Shown: in pieces, positions 18,344 through 26,931 of the stretch | How positions within the stretch are numbered: position 1 is the first letter of the stretch | Layout: every line of letters starts with the position of its first letter | Origin: Sulfuriflexus sp. | Lineage (GTDB): Bacteria > Pseudomonadota > Gammaproteobacteria > AKS1 | Assembly: GCA_023134145.1 (NCBI GenBank) | Contig: JAGLUW010000006.1 | Coordinates: 62,001 to 126,000, forward strand | Length of the DNA stretch: 64,000 nucleotides | Reading direction: 5' to 3' | Notes under the pieces: generated by a model | Databases searched by the model: none | What the model saw: the letters and a program-made list of their open reading frames with translations, nothing else | Told to the model about the DNA's origin: nothing | Translations under genes and position numbers: made by a program

Positions 18344-19983
18344 CAACGGCTTCGCATAAAATATTTAGTTTTCATGGTGGCTTATACCTCGATGAACACA
18401 AATCTATTTCTACTTCGAAGCGAATAGAGAGTGCACCGATTCCCGCTATGTTGGTGTTACCACTTTCACAACATATTGGTGCTGCCGCAAAACCCTGTGT
18501 GGCAATTGGCGACAGCGTATTAAAAGGTCAGCTTATTGCCAAAGCAGATGGTCGCGTCAGTGTGCCCGTACATGCATCCAGTTCTGGCAAGGTCATTGCA
18601 ATTGAAAAACGCCATGTGCCGCACCCATCTCAATTAAAAGCGGAATGTATTGTCATCGAAACAGATGGCCGCGATACCGCTATCGAAACAGAACAAAAAG
18701 GCCTAGCTAACTATCATTCACTCAGTACCGATGAACTTCGTCAACGTATTCATGATGCTGGCATTGTTGGTCTTGGTGGTGCAGGTTTTCCTAGCCACGT
18801 TAAGCTAAAACCAAATGGTCATCATATTGAAACCTTGATCCTTAACGCCGCAGAATGTGAACCGTATATTAGTTGTGACGACATGCTAATGCGTGAACAA
18901 GCTCCCGCTATCATTAGTGGGCTGCGAATCATGCAACAGGCCTTGCATGCAAAGAACTGCATGATTGGTATCGAAGATAATAAAGTTGAAGCCTACGCCG
19001 CCTTACAAGAAGCGATTGGCGACAGTGATGATATTGAAATTGTTCGTGTCCCTACTCGCTACCCTGCTGGTGGTGAACGTCAATTAATTTACAGCCTAAC
19101 TGGCAAACAAGCACCTAGCCAAGGTCGTCCCTTAGAAATTGGTATCGTTTGTCACAATGTTGGTACTGCTGCTGCTGTTCATAATGCGATCACTAAGGGT
19201 GAACCACTTCTATCTCGTATCGTTACCTTAACCGGTTCAGGTATTCCACAACCGCGTAACATGCACGTATTACTCGGCACGCCGATTGATGACCTACTTG
19301 AACATTGCCGCACTCACAAAGAAAATATTGGCCGCACGATGATCGGTGGACCAATGATGGGCTATATTCTTGACTCAACGACTGCGCCTGTCACAAAAAC
19401 CACCAACTGTGTTTTGGTCACGCATCAACGTGATATTAAAAAACCGGAAACAGCATTGCCTTGTATCCGTTGTGGTGAATGTGCTGATGTATGTCCCGTC
19501 AATTTATTACCACAGCAACTTTATTGGTACGCACGTTCACAAGAATTCGATCATATACAAGATTACAACCTGTTTGATTGTATTGAATGTGGCTGCTGTG
19601 ATGTGGTCTGCCCAAGTCGTATCCCATTGGTGCAATATTTTAGGTTCGCCAAAACTACAATTTGGCAACAAGAAAGAAATAAAGAAAAGTCTGATAAAGC
19701 ACGTAACCGTCATGAATTACGTCTAGAAAGACTTGAACGCGAGAAACGTGAAAAACGCGAGCGCCATAACCGTAAAAAGGCCGCTCTGAAAAAAGAGCCG
19801 GATCAAAAAGAAGATCCAAAGAAAGCCGCTATACTGGCCGCTATGAAACGCGTAAAAGAAAAGCAAGTAGCAACACACGTCAGCCCGAGTAATACTGAAA
19901 ATTTAAATGCCGAACAACAAAGTAAAATAGATGAAGCCGATGCTCGGCGCGCTGAACAACATAAAGATAAAAATGGTTCATAA
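18340..19983 (+). CDS. rnfC: Rnf electron transport complex subunit C
   Basis: RnfC is the peripheral NADH/FMN-binding subunit. The 547-residue protein shows the [20 protein letters not shown]-binding region, the [12 protein letters not shown] stretch, and two 4Fe-4S motifs, [12 protein letters not shown] and [12 protein letters not shown]. After about residue 440 comes a short, highly charged Lys/Arg/Glu tail, much shorter than the long Ala-rich repeats of the E. coli protein. The family assignment is firm. Confidence 0.95.
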   Translation: MTTASHKIFSFHGGLYLDEHKSISTSKRIESAPIPAMLVLPLSQHIGAAAKPCVAIGDSVLKGQLIAKADGRVSVPVHASSSGKVIAIEKRHVPHPSQLKAECIVIETDGRDTAIETEQKGLANYHSLSTDELRQRIHDAGIVGLGGAGFPSHVKLKPNGHHIETLILNAAECEPYISCDDMLMREQAPAIISGLRIMQQALHAKNCMIGIEDNKVEAYAALQEAIGDSDDIEIVRVPTRYPAGGERQLIYSLTGKQAPSQGRPLEIGIVCHNVGTAAAVHNAITKGEPLLSRIVTLTGSGIPQPRNMHVLLGTPIDDLLEHCRTHKENIGRTMIGGPMMGYILDSTTAPVTKTTNCVLVTHQRDIKKPETALPCIRCGECADVCPVNLLPQQLYWYARSQEFDHIQDYNLFDCIECGCCDVVCPSRIPLVQYFRFAKTTIWQQERNKEKSDKARNRHELRLERLEREKREKRERHNRKKAALKKEPDQKEDPKKAAILAAMKRVKEKQVATHVSPSNTENLNAEQQSKIDEADARRAEQHKDKNGS

Positions 19984-19989
19984 ATAACA

Positions 19990-21015
19990 ATGACAACCAA
20001 CACACCACAAGTTCCTTCTTCCGCCAGCGTCAGCAATCTGATGTTGCATGTCGGTTATGCCTTAGTCCCTGGCACACTGGCTTATATCTGGTTATTTGGT
20101 ATTGGCGTATTAGTACAAATTTTATTGGCCTGTGTTACTGCTGTGATCACAGAAGGTTTAATCTTAATTCTACGCAAACGTCCCGTTGCTCAAACGCTCG
20201 CCGATGGCAGCGCCTTACTCACCGCGGTGCTGTTAGCATTGGCAATCTCACCCATCGCCCCTTGGTGGATTATTGTACTCGGCACTGCCTTTGCCATTAT
20301 TTTTGGCAAACAACTTTATGGTGGCATCGGTTACAACCCATTTAACCCTGCCATGCTCGGTTATGTGATGTTGCTCATTTCCTTTCCACTGGAAATGACT
20401 AATTGGCCTGCTGCTTTTAGTCTGCTTGAACAAACACCCACGTTTCAAACCAGCCTTGATGTGATTTTTAATGCCGGGCTTGGCATCGATACGGTGAGTG
20501 GTGCGACACCACTCGATGCGATTAAGACCCAACTTGCCCAAGGTCTCGATATACCCGCAACCCTAATTAGCCCAAGCTATGGCGAATTATTTGGCACACT
20601 CGCCGGTGTCGGCTGGGAAGTGGTCAGCATTGGTTTCTTGCTCGGCGGAATCTACTTATTATTCACTGGCCGTATCGCATGGCAAATACCTGCGGCCATG
20701 TTGGGTTCTATAGCAGTACTCTCTAGCGTGTTTTACCTTATAGATTCGACTCAATACATTAGCCCTCTACTGCACCTGTTTGGTGGAGCCAGTATGCTCG
20801 GTGCCTTTTTTATTGCCACCGATCCTGTCAGCGCAGCAACAACACCTCGCGGTCGAATTTATTATGGTATTGGTATTGGCATATTCACCTTTGTGATCCG
20901 CACTTGGGGTGGTTACCCGGAAGGACTCGCCTTCGCGGTGTTATTAATGAACATGGCTGCACCCACCATTGACCACTACACTCGTCCTACTGTGTTTGGA
21001 CAAGGTAAGAGTTAA
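19990..21015 (+). CDS. rnfD: Rnf electron transport complex subunit D
   Basis: A 341-residue membrane subunit with nine or ten helices. The SGATPLDAI motif around residue 170 carries the Thr to which FMN is covalently attached in this family, and FNPAMLGYVMLL plus ATDPVSAATTPRGRI are further RnfD/NqrB signatures. It starts 6 bases after rnfC and its stop is 3 bases before rnfG. Confidence 0.95.
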   Translation: MTTNTPQVPSSASVSNLMLHVGYALVPGTLAYIWLFGIGVLVQILLACVTAVITEGLILILRKRPVAQTLADGSALLTAVLLALAISPIAPWWIIVLGTAFAIIFGKQLYGGIGYNPFNPAMLGYVMLLISFPLEMTNWPAAFSLLEQTPTFQTSLDVIFNAGLGIDTVSGATPLDAIKTQLAQGLDIPATLISPSYGELFGTLAGVGWEVVSIGFLLGGIYLLFTGRIAWQIPAAMLGSIAVLSSVFYLIDSTQYISPLLHLFGGASMLGAFFIATDPVSAATTPRGRIYYGIGIGIFTFVIRTWGGYPEGLAFAVLLMNMAAPTIDHYTRPTVFGQGKS

Positions 21016-21018
21016 GCT

Positions 21019-21651
21019 ATGTTGTTTACACACATGATACGAACCGCGGCACTACTCGGGGCATTTGCCCTTATTAGCACGTGGCTGGTCGCTATTACTT
21101 TTGATGTAACCGAAGCGCCAATCGCCGCAAGTGAGAAAAAGGCCTTGCTACGAAACTTACACGAATTAATTCCTGCTGGGATTCATAACAACGATCTCTT
21201 TACTGATGTTATCTCTGTACAAGACTCCTCTTTATTAGGTCTTAACAAACCACAACGAGTATTTCGTGCACGCTTAGATGAAAAGCCTGTGGCATTAGCA
21301 ATCGAAAGCGTTGCTCCCGATGGTTATAGCGGCAATATCTTTTTGCTTATCGCAATCCGTTACGATGGCAGTTTACTGGGTGTGCGTGTCAGCAAGCACA
21401 AAGAAACACCGGGCTTGGGTGATGCGATTGAAATTAAACGCTCTGACTGGATTACTACTTTTAATAATAAAAGTTTAAGTAATCCAATAACAAAAGCATG
21501 GCGTGTTCAAAAAGATGGCGGTGAGTTTGACCAATTTACTGGTGCAACAATTACACCGCGCGCCATTGTAAAAGCCGTGCATCGCACGCTACAGTATTAC
21601 CAACAACATCGTGACAGTCTGTTCGCTGATAACTCAGAGCGAGGAAGCTAA
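21019..21651 (+). CDS. rnfG: Rnf electron transport complex subunit G
   Basis: The 210-residue protein has one N-terminal helix (residues 8-28) and a periplasmic FMN-binding domain. The covalent flavin site is [15 protein letters not shown] near residues 173-187, and [13 protein letters not shown] is another family block. It sits between rnfD and rnfE in the conserved order. Confidence 0.94.
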   Translation: MLFTHMIRTAALLGAFALISTWLVAITFDVTEAPIAASEKKALLRNLHELIPAGIHNNDLFTDVISVQDSSLLGLNKPQRVFRARLDEKPVALAIESVAPDGYSGNIFLLIAIRYDGSLLGVRVSKHKETPGLGDAIEIKRSDWITTFNNKSLSNPITKAWRVQKDGGEFDQFTGATITPRAIVKAVHRTLQYYQQHRDSLFADNSERGS

Positions 21652-21652
21652 T

Positions 21653-22339
21653 ATGTTCAAACGTTATTCAGGTATTACCAGCGATGGACTTTGGCATAAC
21701 AATATTGGCTTCGTGCAATTACTTGGCCTCTGCCCCTTGCTTGCTGTTTCATCAACCGTGATTAACGGGCTTGGACTTGGTTTAGCAACCACTTTAATTT
21801 TGTTTGCTTCTAATTTATCTGTGTCAGCAATTCGAAACTTAGTTAGACAAGAAATTCGTATTCCGGCCTTCATGTTAATCATTGCTTCCTTTGTTACCGC
21901 CATCGACCTTGCGATGAATGCATGGTTGTACGACTTACATAAAGTCTTAGGAATATTTATTCCCTTAATCGTTACCAACTGCGCCATCCTCGGACGCGCA
22001 GAAGCCTTTGCCTCTCGTACAACGATTGATCGCGCTGCACTTGATGGCTTAATGATGGGAATTGGTTTTACCGTAGTATTAGTTTTACTTGGCGGCATGC
22101 GCGAAGCGCTCGGCCAAGGAACACTGTTCGCCAATGCACATTTAATGTTTGGACCGCTTGCCGAGAACTGGAAAATCGTATTGATTGAGCAGTATCGCGG
22201 ATTCCTGCTTGCGATATTACCACCGGGGGCATTTATTGGCCTAGGCTTAATGATTGTGGTGAAAAACATTATTGATGAAAAATTAGCTCAGCCAGTCGTG
22301 AGCATCAGTGTTGGGGAACTCAGCAAAGAGAACACATAA
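21653..22339 (+). CDS. rnfE: Rnf electron transport complex subunit E
   Basis: The 228-residue, six-helix subunit is a paralogue of RnfA, with [19 protein letters not shown] and [19 protein letters not shown] blocks. The ATG at 21653 follows a GAGGAAG site and starts 1 base after the rnfG stop; a more upstream ATG at 21611 would overlap rnfG and lacks a site. It closes the rnf operon, with nth 17 bases downstream. Confidence 0.95.
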   Translation: MFKRYSGITSDGLWHNNIGFVQLLGLCPLLAVSSTVINGLGLGLATTLILFASNLSVSAIRNLVRQEIRIPAFMLIIASFVTAIDLAMNAWLYDLHKVLGIFIPLIVTNCAILGRAEAFASRTTIDRAALDGLMMGIGFTVVLVLLGGMREALGQGTLFANAHLMFGPLAENWKIVLIEQYRGFLLAILPPGAFIGLGLMIVVKNIIDEKLAQPVVSISVGELSKENT

Positions 22340-22356
22340 ATGCTGAATGAAGAAAA

Positions 22357-22986
22357 ATGAATAAGAATAAACGCACTGAAATTTTCACCCGTTGGCGTGA
22401 ACAGAACCCAAAACCCACTACCGAACTGAATTATCAGTCTCCCTTCGAATTATTGATTGCGGTGATCCTATCTGCGCAAGCCACTGATGTTGGCGTCAAT
22501 AAAGCCACTGACAAACTTTACCCTGTAGCGAATACCCCACAAGCAATTCTCGACCTTGGACTGGCTGGTTTAAAGAAATACGTTAAGACGATTGGTCTCT
22601 ATAACACTAAGGCCGCCAATATCATCAAGACCTGCCAGATGTTGGTTGAGCAACATGGCGGTGAAGTACCCGAAGATCGTGAATCATTAGAAGCTCTACC
22701 CGGCGTAGGACGAAAAACAGCCAATGTCGTGATGAACACCGCTTTTGGTCAGCCAACCATTGCTGTCGACACACATATCTTCCGAGTCAGTAACCGTACT
22801 GGCATCGCACCGGGCAAGAATGTCGTAGAAGTCGAAAAGAGACTCATCAAATTTATACCCGATGAATTTAAACTCGATGCCCACCATTGGCTGATCCTAC
22901 ATGGTCGTTATATATGTAAAGCTCGGAATCCCGATTGCCAAAATTGCCTTATTAGCGATCTCTGTGAATACACAAAGAAAGCGTGA
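22357..22986 (+). CDS. nth: endonuclease III
   Basis: A 209-residue DNA glycosylase/AP lyase that removes oxidised pyrimidines. It has the helix-hairpin-helix LPGVGRKTANVV with the catalytic Lys, the catalytic Asp in AVDTHIFRV, and the C-terminal 4Fe-4S loop with Cys in CKARNPDCQNCLISDLC. Its position directly after rnfE is conserved in gammaproteobacteria. Complete and normal in length. Confidence 0.97.
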   Translation: MNKNKRTEIFTRWREQNPKPTTELNYQSPFELLIAVILSAQATDVGVNKATDKLYPVANTPQAILDLGLAGLKKYVKTIGLYNTKAANIIKTCQMLVEQHGGEVPEDRESLEALPGVGRKTANVVMNTAFGQPTIAVDTHIFRVSNRTGIAPGKNVVEVEKRLIKFIPDEFKLDAHHWLILHGRYICKARNPDCQNCLISDLCEYTKKA

Positions 22987-23004
22987 GGAGTGAGGAGTGA
23001 GGAG
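22983..23004 (+). repeat. three tandem GTGAGGA units over the nth stop codon
   Basis: The heptamer GTGAGGA occurs three times without interruption, beginning inside the last codons of nth (whose stop TGA lies in the first unit). It may be a slippage product. Slippage by one unit would not alter the encoded protein because the stop is in the first unit. Confidence 0.6.
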
Positions 23005-23050
23005 ATTTAGGTTAAACTCTCCATTCACTTAGTAATTATCGATTAAAAAT

Positions 23051-23488
23051 ATGTTCGGACAAGATCGTGACCAAACCCGCCAAGTTTTCATCAATGCATG
23101 GCAAAAACAACAAGACAATAAGCCTCTTGAGCCATTGGAGGAGATCATTGTCACGATCATCAGCCAACATCCCGAATATCAAAAGCAATTAACAGATACT
23201 GATAAAGCGCTAGGCGCTGAATATTTGCCAGAAAATGGTGAAACCAACCCCTTTCTACACATGGGCATGCATATCGCTATCCATGAGCAGCTCAGCACTG
23301 ACCGCCCAAGCGGTATCGCAGGCGTTTTTCAGCAATTGGTCATGCAAGCAGGCGACGCCCACCATGCTGAACATCAAGTAATGGATTGCCTGGGTGAAAT
23401 GCTCTGGCAGGCTCAACGAGACCAAAAAATGCCCGATGAACAGGCATATCTTGGCTGTTTACGAAAATTACTTGGTAAATCCAAATAA
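23051..23488 (+). CDS. DUF1841 family protein
   Basis: The 145-residue helical protein fits DUF1841: it starts MFGQDRDQTRQVFINAW, then has IIVTIISQHPEYQ, and a His-rich centre NPFLHMGMHIAIHEQLSTDR and DAHHAEHQVMDCLGEMLW. The cluster of His, Asp and Glu suggests a possible metal site but no activity is known. It commonly follows nth in gammaproteobacteria. Confidence 0.85.
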   Translation: MFGQDRDQTRQVFINAWQKQQDNKPLEPLEEIIVTIISQHPEYQKQLTDTDKALGAEYLPENGETNPFLHMGMHIAIHEQLSTDRPSGIAGVFQQLVMQAGDAHHAEHQVMDCLGEMLWQAQRDQKMPDEQAYLGCLRKLLGKSK

Positions 23489-23657
23489 ACCTCCTACATT
23501 GCTCAAAAATTAACCAATAATTCGGCCTTATTCTAAGAACTTTTTCCCCTCTCACCTGTCCTACTTACAACCGGCATCAATAGAAGACGAAGACCGGCAA
23601 ATATATGCGATGCTAATGATGGCGTTGCGATTAAAATAATCTTTGGGAGACTTACTC

Positions 23658-23945
23658 ATGTCTAAGAAATTTACTCCAATCGCTGCTGCTCTTGGCACAG
23701 CTTTCGCTCTATCTATCGCTACTACTCCTGTTGCTGCTGACTCAGCTAACCCTTTCGGCATGTCTGATTTGGTTTCTGGTTACTCTGTTGCTATGGGTGA
23801 CAAGCCTGCTGAAGGCAAATGTGGTGAAGGTAAGAAAGGCGAAGCTAAATGTGGCGCTGATAAGAAAGCTGGCGAAGCAAAATGCGGCGGCGACAAGAAA
23901 AAAGAAGCTAAATGTGGTGAAGGTAAGTGCGGCGGTAAGAAATAA
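23658..23945 (+). CDS. hvfA: HvfA-type copper-binding RiPP precursor, copy 1
   Basis: The 95-residue precursor has a signal-like N terminus (MSKKFTPIAAALGTAFALS, then PVAADSANPFGMSDL) and a Lys/Gly/Cys repeat region from about residue 50. It has five Cys, two in EGKCG motifs and three in E/A-KCG variants. In Haemophilus HvfA, the MNIO enzyme HvfB with HvfC converts EGKCG cysteines to copper-binding oxazolone/thioamide groups. The ATG at 23658 follows GGGAG. It ends before a strong hairpin, so it may be transcribed apart from the enzyme genes. Identification rests on motif and neighbourhood. Confidence 0.85.
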   Translation: MSKKFTPIAAALGTAFALSIATTPVAADSANPFGMSDLVSGYSVAMGDKPAEGKCGEGKKGEAKCGADKKAGEAKCGGDKKKEAKCGEGKCGGKK

Positions 23946-23964
23946 GACCTTCTTCCTCAAAAAT

Positions 23965-24043
23965 TTGTCATTTGCGTGACAAGTACGATGCCCTAGCGAT
24001 AGTCGCGTTACTATATTAGTAACTGCTACTAAGACTAGGGCAT
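23965..24043 (+). terminator. double hairpin between the two precursor genes
   Basis: ATGCCCTAG (23988-23996) pairs with CTAGGGCAT (24035-24043), enclosing a second stem GTTACTA/TAGTAAC (24007-24013/24017-24023). TTATTTGTTTT follows, so a terminator or attenuator after precursor copy 1 is likely. A small TTGTCA/TGACAA stem (23965-23970/23977-23982) lies just before. The 311-base gap 23946-24256 contains this and the promoter region below, and no gene that I can support. Confidence 0.6.
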
Positions 24044-24164
24044 TATTTGTTTTAAAAACTCAAAACTGTGAAGGCGTCCTCTTGATTTGTTGGGGCTTTT
24101 ACAAACATAATGTGGCGGTCAAGAATTAGCGGCTTGGGAACTCTTGCCAATAAGGACGGTCACA

Positions 24165-24203
24165 TTTACCACGTGGTCAGAACTGGTAAATAATTACTAT
24201 AAT
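24165..24203 (+). promoter_or_regulatory. promoter with overlapping inverted repeats before precursor copy 2
   Basis: TGGTCA (24174-24179) and TATAAT (24198-24203) are spaced by 18 bases, a plausible sigma70 promoter 53 bases before the ATG at 24257. Two inverted repeats overlap it: the perfect palindrome ACCACGTGGT (24168-24177) on the -35 box, and TTTACCA/TGGTAAA (24165-24171/24184-24190) around it. These are candidate operators for a metal or envelope-stress regulator; no known consensus is claimed. Confidence 0.5.
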
Positions 24204-24256
24204 AACCACAATAATAAATTTTAAACTGAAGTTAAAACTATCTAGGAGGCAATACC

Positions 24257-24607
24257 ATGTCTAAGAAAATGACACCAATCGCTACCGCTATCGGCGCAGC
24301 ATTCGCACTAAGTCTTGCAGCTTCTCCAGTATCTGCTGATACAGCTAACCCTTTCGGCATGTCTGACCTTTCAAGCGGCTACCAACAAGTTGCTGATGCT
24401 CACAAAGCTGGCAAATGTGGCGAAGGCAAATGTGGCGGCAAGAAAGCTAAAGCAAAAGAAGCTAAATGTGGTGAAGGCAAATGCGGCGCTAAGAAAAAAG
24501 CTGCGAAAAAAGGCACAGAAGCTAAATGTGGTGAAGGCAAATGTGGCGGCGACAAAAAGAAAAAAGAAGCTAAATGTGGTGAAGGCAAATGTGGCGGTAA
24601 GAAATAA
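24257..24607 (+). CDS. hvfA: HvfA-type copper-binding RiPP precursor, copy 2
   Basis: The 116-residue precursor shares the leader of copy 1 (MSKKMTPIATAIGAAFALS, DTANPFGMSDLSSGY) and has a longer core: four KCGEGKCG units, giving eight Cys, separated by Lys/Ala linkers. At DNA level the unit GCTAAATGTGGTGAAGGCAA recurs nearly unchanged. A strong TAGGAGG site precedes the ATG. Only 24 bases separate it from the MNIO enzyme gene, so this is probably the main substrate expressed with HvfBCD. The product should be exported by Sec after or with modification. Confidence 0.88.
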   Translation: MSKKMTPIATAIGAAFALSLAASPVSADTANPFGMSDLSSGYQQVADAHKAGKCGEGKCGGKKAKAKEAKCGEGKCGAKKKAAKKGTEAKCGEGKCGGDKKKKEAKCGEGKCGGKK

Positions 24608-24631
24608 TACCGCTGTATTTATCTAGGAACT

Positions 24632-25498
24632 ATGAACATGGATAAGCAATTTCCCGTTCATGGAGCCGGTCTCGGCTATCGGCGGGTCCTTATGGACTCG
24701 CTGGCCGAGCACTCTCCAGATCAGGTCAATTTCTATGAAGTTGCCCCAGAAAACTGGATTGGTCTTGGTGGCGCGATGGGTAAACAATTCCGCGCATTTA
24801 CTGAGCAACACGATTTCGTCTGTCATGGACTTTCTCTTTCCATTGGCAGCCCTGCCCCGCTCGACGTCGATTTTGTTAAGCGTGTTGGCAAATTTCTAAA
24901 GCAACATGACATCAAGCTCTACAGTGAACACCTAAGTTACTGTGGTGATGAAGGTCATCTCTACGATCTACTACCCATTCCTTTTACTGAAGATGCCGTT
25001 AAGCACGTTGTAGAACGTATTCAACGTGTACAAGATATCCTTGGTCAGCGCATTGCGATGGAGAACGTCTCCTACTATGCCGCTCCCGGTCAGGAAATGA
25101 GTGAAATTGAGTTTGTGAATGCCGTTCTCGAAGATGCAGACTGCTTATTCCATCTCGATGTAAACAACATCTACGTTAACAGCGTTAACCATAAGTATGA
25201 TGCTGAGGAATTTCTCAATGCCATGCCAGGTGAGCGTATGGCCTATATCCATATCGCTGGTCATTACGATGAAGCTGAAGATTTAATCGTCGATACCCAC
25301 GGTGCCGATGTCATTGACCCTGTATGGGATCTTTTAGAAAAAACCTATCAACGTTTTGGCGTTATACCTACCCTTCTTGAACGTGATTTTAATATCCCAC
25401 CAATGAATGAACTGCTTGGCGAAGTTGATAAGATTGCCGAACTGCAGAAGAAATGGACTCAGTTAAACGATGAACACGCCGTCGCCAACCTTGGCTAA
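24632..25498 (+). CDS. hvfB: multinuclear non-heme iron oxidative (MNIO, DUF692) enzyme
   Basis: A 288-residue TIM-barrel enzyme of the DUF692/MbnB/HvfB family, which uses two or three iron ions to oxidise precursor cysteines. Metal-ligand candidates are visible in FVCHGLSLSIGS, YSEHLSYCG, MENVSYY, HLDVNNIYVNS, YIHIAGHYDE and DTHGADVIDPVWDL. It begins 24 bases after precursor copy 2 and overlaps the DUF2063 partner gene by 29 bases, the coupling expected for the HvfB-HvfC modification complex. It should act in the cytoplasm on the precursor. Confidence 0.93.
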   Translation: MNMDKQFPVHGAGLGYRRVLMDSLAEHSPDQVNFYEVAPENWIGLGGAMGKQFRAFTEQHDFVCHGLSLSIGSPAPLDVDFVKRVGKFLKQHDIKLYSEHLSYCGDEGHLYDLLPIPFTEDAVKHVVERIQRVQDILGQRIAMENVSYYAAPGQEMSEIEFVNAVLEDADCLFHLDVNNIYVNSVNHKYDAEEFLNAMPGERMAYIHIAGHYDEAEDLIVDTHGADVIDPVWDLLEKTYQRFGVIPTLLERDFNIPPMNELLGEVDKIAELQKKWTQLNDEHAVANLG

Positions 25499-26255
25499 TA
25501 AGAAGTCCTTTAAAGATTGGCAATACGCCTTCACATCACATATTCGTGATCCGAAAAATGTCGCGATCCCCGATGGTATGGAAGCGCGTCGAATTAAAAT
25601 CTATTCTGATCTTTTTTATAATAATGTTGAAGGCTTTATCAGTGATGGCTTCCCTGTCCTGCGCAGTCTTTACAACGAAGATGACTGGCATGTTCTGGTA
25701 CGAGACTATTTTAAGGTTCATAAGAACCACACACCTTATTTCTTAGAATTGTCTCAAGAGTTTCTCGCTTATTTACAAAATGAACGTGAAGATAATGAAG
25801 ATGATTTCCCTTTCATGATCGAGCTAGCTCATTATGAATGGGTTGAACTAGCATTAAGTATTGATGAAACAGAAATAGACTTATCGAAAGTTGATAATGA
25901 AGGCGATCTACTTGAAGGCCATCCAATTATTTCTCCACTGGCTTGGCCACTCTCTTATAATTTTGAAGTACATAAGATCAGCGCAGACACCATCCCAACA
26001 GAAGCGAGTGCACAACCCACTCACCTTATTGTCTACCGTGACCATGAGGATGAAGTTCGTTTCATGGAAATTAATCCCGTAACTGCTCGCTTATTATTTT
26101 TACTCGCAGAAGATCAAGCATTAACTGGGCGTGCTGCTTTACAACAAATCTCAGAAGAACTACAACACCCTGATGCCAATGCAGTTATCGATGGCGGCAT
26201 ATCCGCACTCAATGAACTTCAACAGCGCGGCATTATCTTAGGCACAGCTAAATAA
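25470..26255 (+). CDS. hvfC: DUF2063 partner of the MNIO enzyme
   Basis: The 261-residue protein has the DUF2063 N-terminal domain (MEARRIKIYSDLFYNNVEGF, then DGFPVLRSL and HTPYFLELSQEFLAYL) and a C-terminal region of the RiPP-recognition-like type. HvfC/BufC-type proteins bind the precursor leader and present it to the MNIO enzyme. The start lies inside the end of hvfB in another frame, indicating coupled translation. Confidence 0.9.
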   Translation: MNTPSPTLANKKSFKDWQYAFTSHIRDPKNVAIPDGMEARRIKIYSDLFYNNVEGFISDGFPVLRSLYNEDDWHVLVRDYFKVHKNHTPYFLELSQEFLAYLQNEREDNEDDFPFMIELAHYEWVELALSIDETEIDLSKVDNEGDLLEGHPIISPLAWPLSYNFEVHKISADTIPTEASAQPTHLIVYRDHEDEVRFMEINPVTARLLFLLAEDQALTGRAALQQISEELQHPDANAVIDGGISALNELQQRGIILGTAK

Positions 26256-26283
26256 TAATAAAAATTCAACGGAGAGAATCATT

Positions 26284-26880
26284 ATGAATCTTATATTAAG
26301 CTTACAACGACTACTCGATAGCACTCGTGCTATTGATTTCCTCGGCCCACTGGCACTACGACTTTATCTTGCCCCTGTCTTCCTGATGGCGGGTTTAAGT
26401 AAATACAATGCCTTTGAAGATACTGCTGCATGGTTTGGTAATCCTGATTGGGGGCTTGGCCTACCTTTCCCTGAGGTTCTGACCTTTCTTGCCACTTCAA
26501 CTGAATTAATTGGTGCAGCCTGTTTGTTACTTGGTTTTGCTGTACGCTGGGTAAGCATCCCACTCATGATCACAATGATCGTAGCCATGTTCTCTGTACA
26601 CTGGGTTAACGGCTGGCAAGCAATTGCTGATGCTAAGTTCTGTCTGTTTAATTGTGCCGATGCGATTGCTGCTGGTGAAAAACTCTCTGCAGCTAAAGAT
26701 GTATTACGCGAGCACAGCAACTATGACTGGATTACTGAACAAGGCGGTATCACCATTCTGAATAACGGCATCGAGTTTGGCGCAACTTACTTTATTATGT
26801 TGTTAATGTTGTTCTTCGTTGGTTCAGGAAAATATCTCAGTGTTGATTACTGGATTAAAGAAGGTATGAACAAAAACTAA
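26284..26880 (+). CDS. hvfD: DoxX family membrane protein of the Hvf/bufferin cluster
   Basis: The 198-residue protein has four or five helices and the DoxX pattern: LRLYLAPVFLMAGLSKY, FLATSTELIGAACLLLGFA and a long extracytoplasmic loop with two Cys (KFCLFNCADA) before the last helix. DoxX proteins are common fourth members of HvfABCD/bufferin operons; their role in copper handling is not settled. A GGAGAG site precedes the ATG, and a strong terminator follows 20 bases after the stop. Confidence 0.88.
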   Translation: MNLILSLQRLLDSTRAIDFLGPLALRLYLAPVFLMAGLSKYNAFEDTAAWFGNPDWGLGLPFPEVLTFLATSTELIGAACLLLGFAVRWVSIPLMITMIVAMFSVHWVNGWQAIADAKFCLFNCADAIAAGEKLSAAKDVLREHSNYDWITEQGGITILNNGIEFGATYFIMLLMLFFVGSGKYLSVDYWIKEGMNKN

Positions 26881-26900
26881 TAATTTCTATTATTTGAAAA

Positions 26901-26931
26901 AAAAGGGGGTGCACTAGCACCCCCTTTTTTT
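26901..26931 (+). terminator. rho-independent terminator of the hvf operon
   Basis: AAAAGGGGGTGC and GCACCCCCTTTT pair fully across a 4-base ACTA loop and are followed by further T. It closes the hvf operon and, with A-runs on the other side, can also serve the convergent GGDEF/EAL gene, whose stop codon falls in the right edge. Confidence 0.92.

Noticed and set aside
21664-22269. 201-codon minus-strand frame opposite rnfE
   Set aside because: rnfE on the plus strand has firm family motifs and operon context; the antisense frame has none.
24400-24588. Minus-strand open frame rich in Pro-His-Leu opposite the second precursor
   Set aside because: It is the mirror of the repeated KCGEGKCG coding units and has no ribosome site; the plus-strand gene explains it.
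24408-24607. Regularly repeated DNA that could be mistaken for a CRISPR array
   Set aside because: The repeats encode peptide units in one open frame, there are no unique spacers, and no cas genes are nearby.
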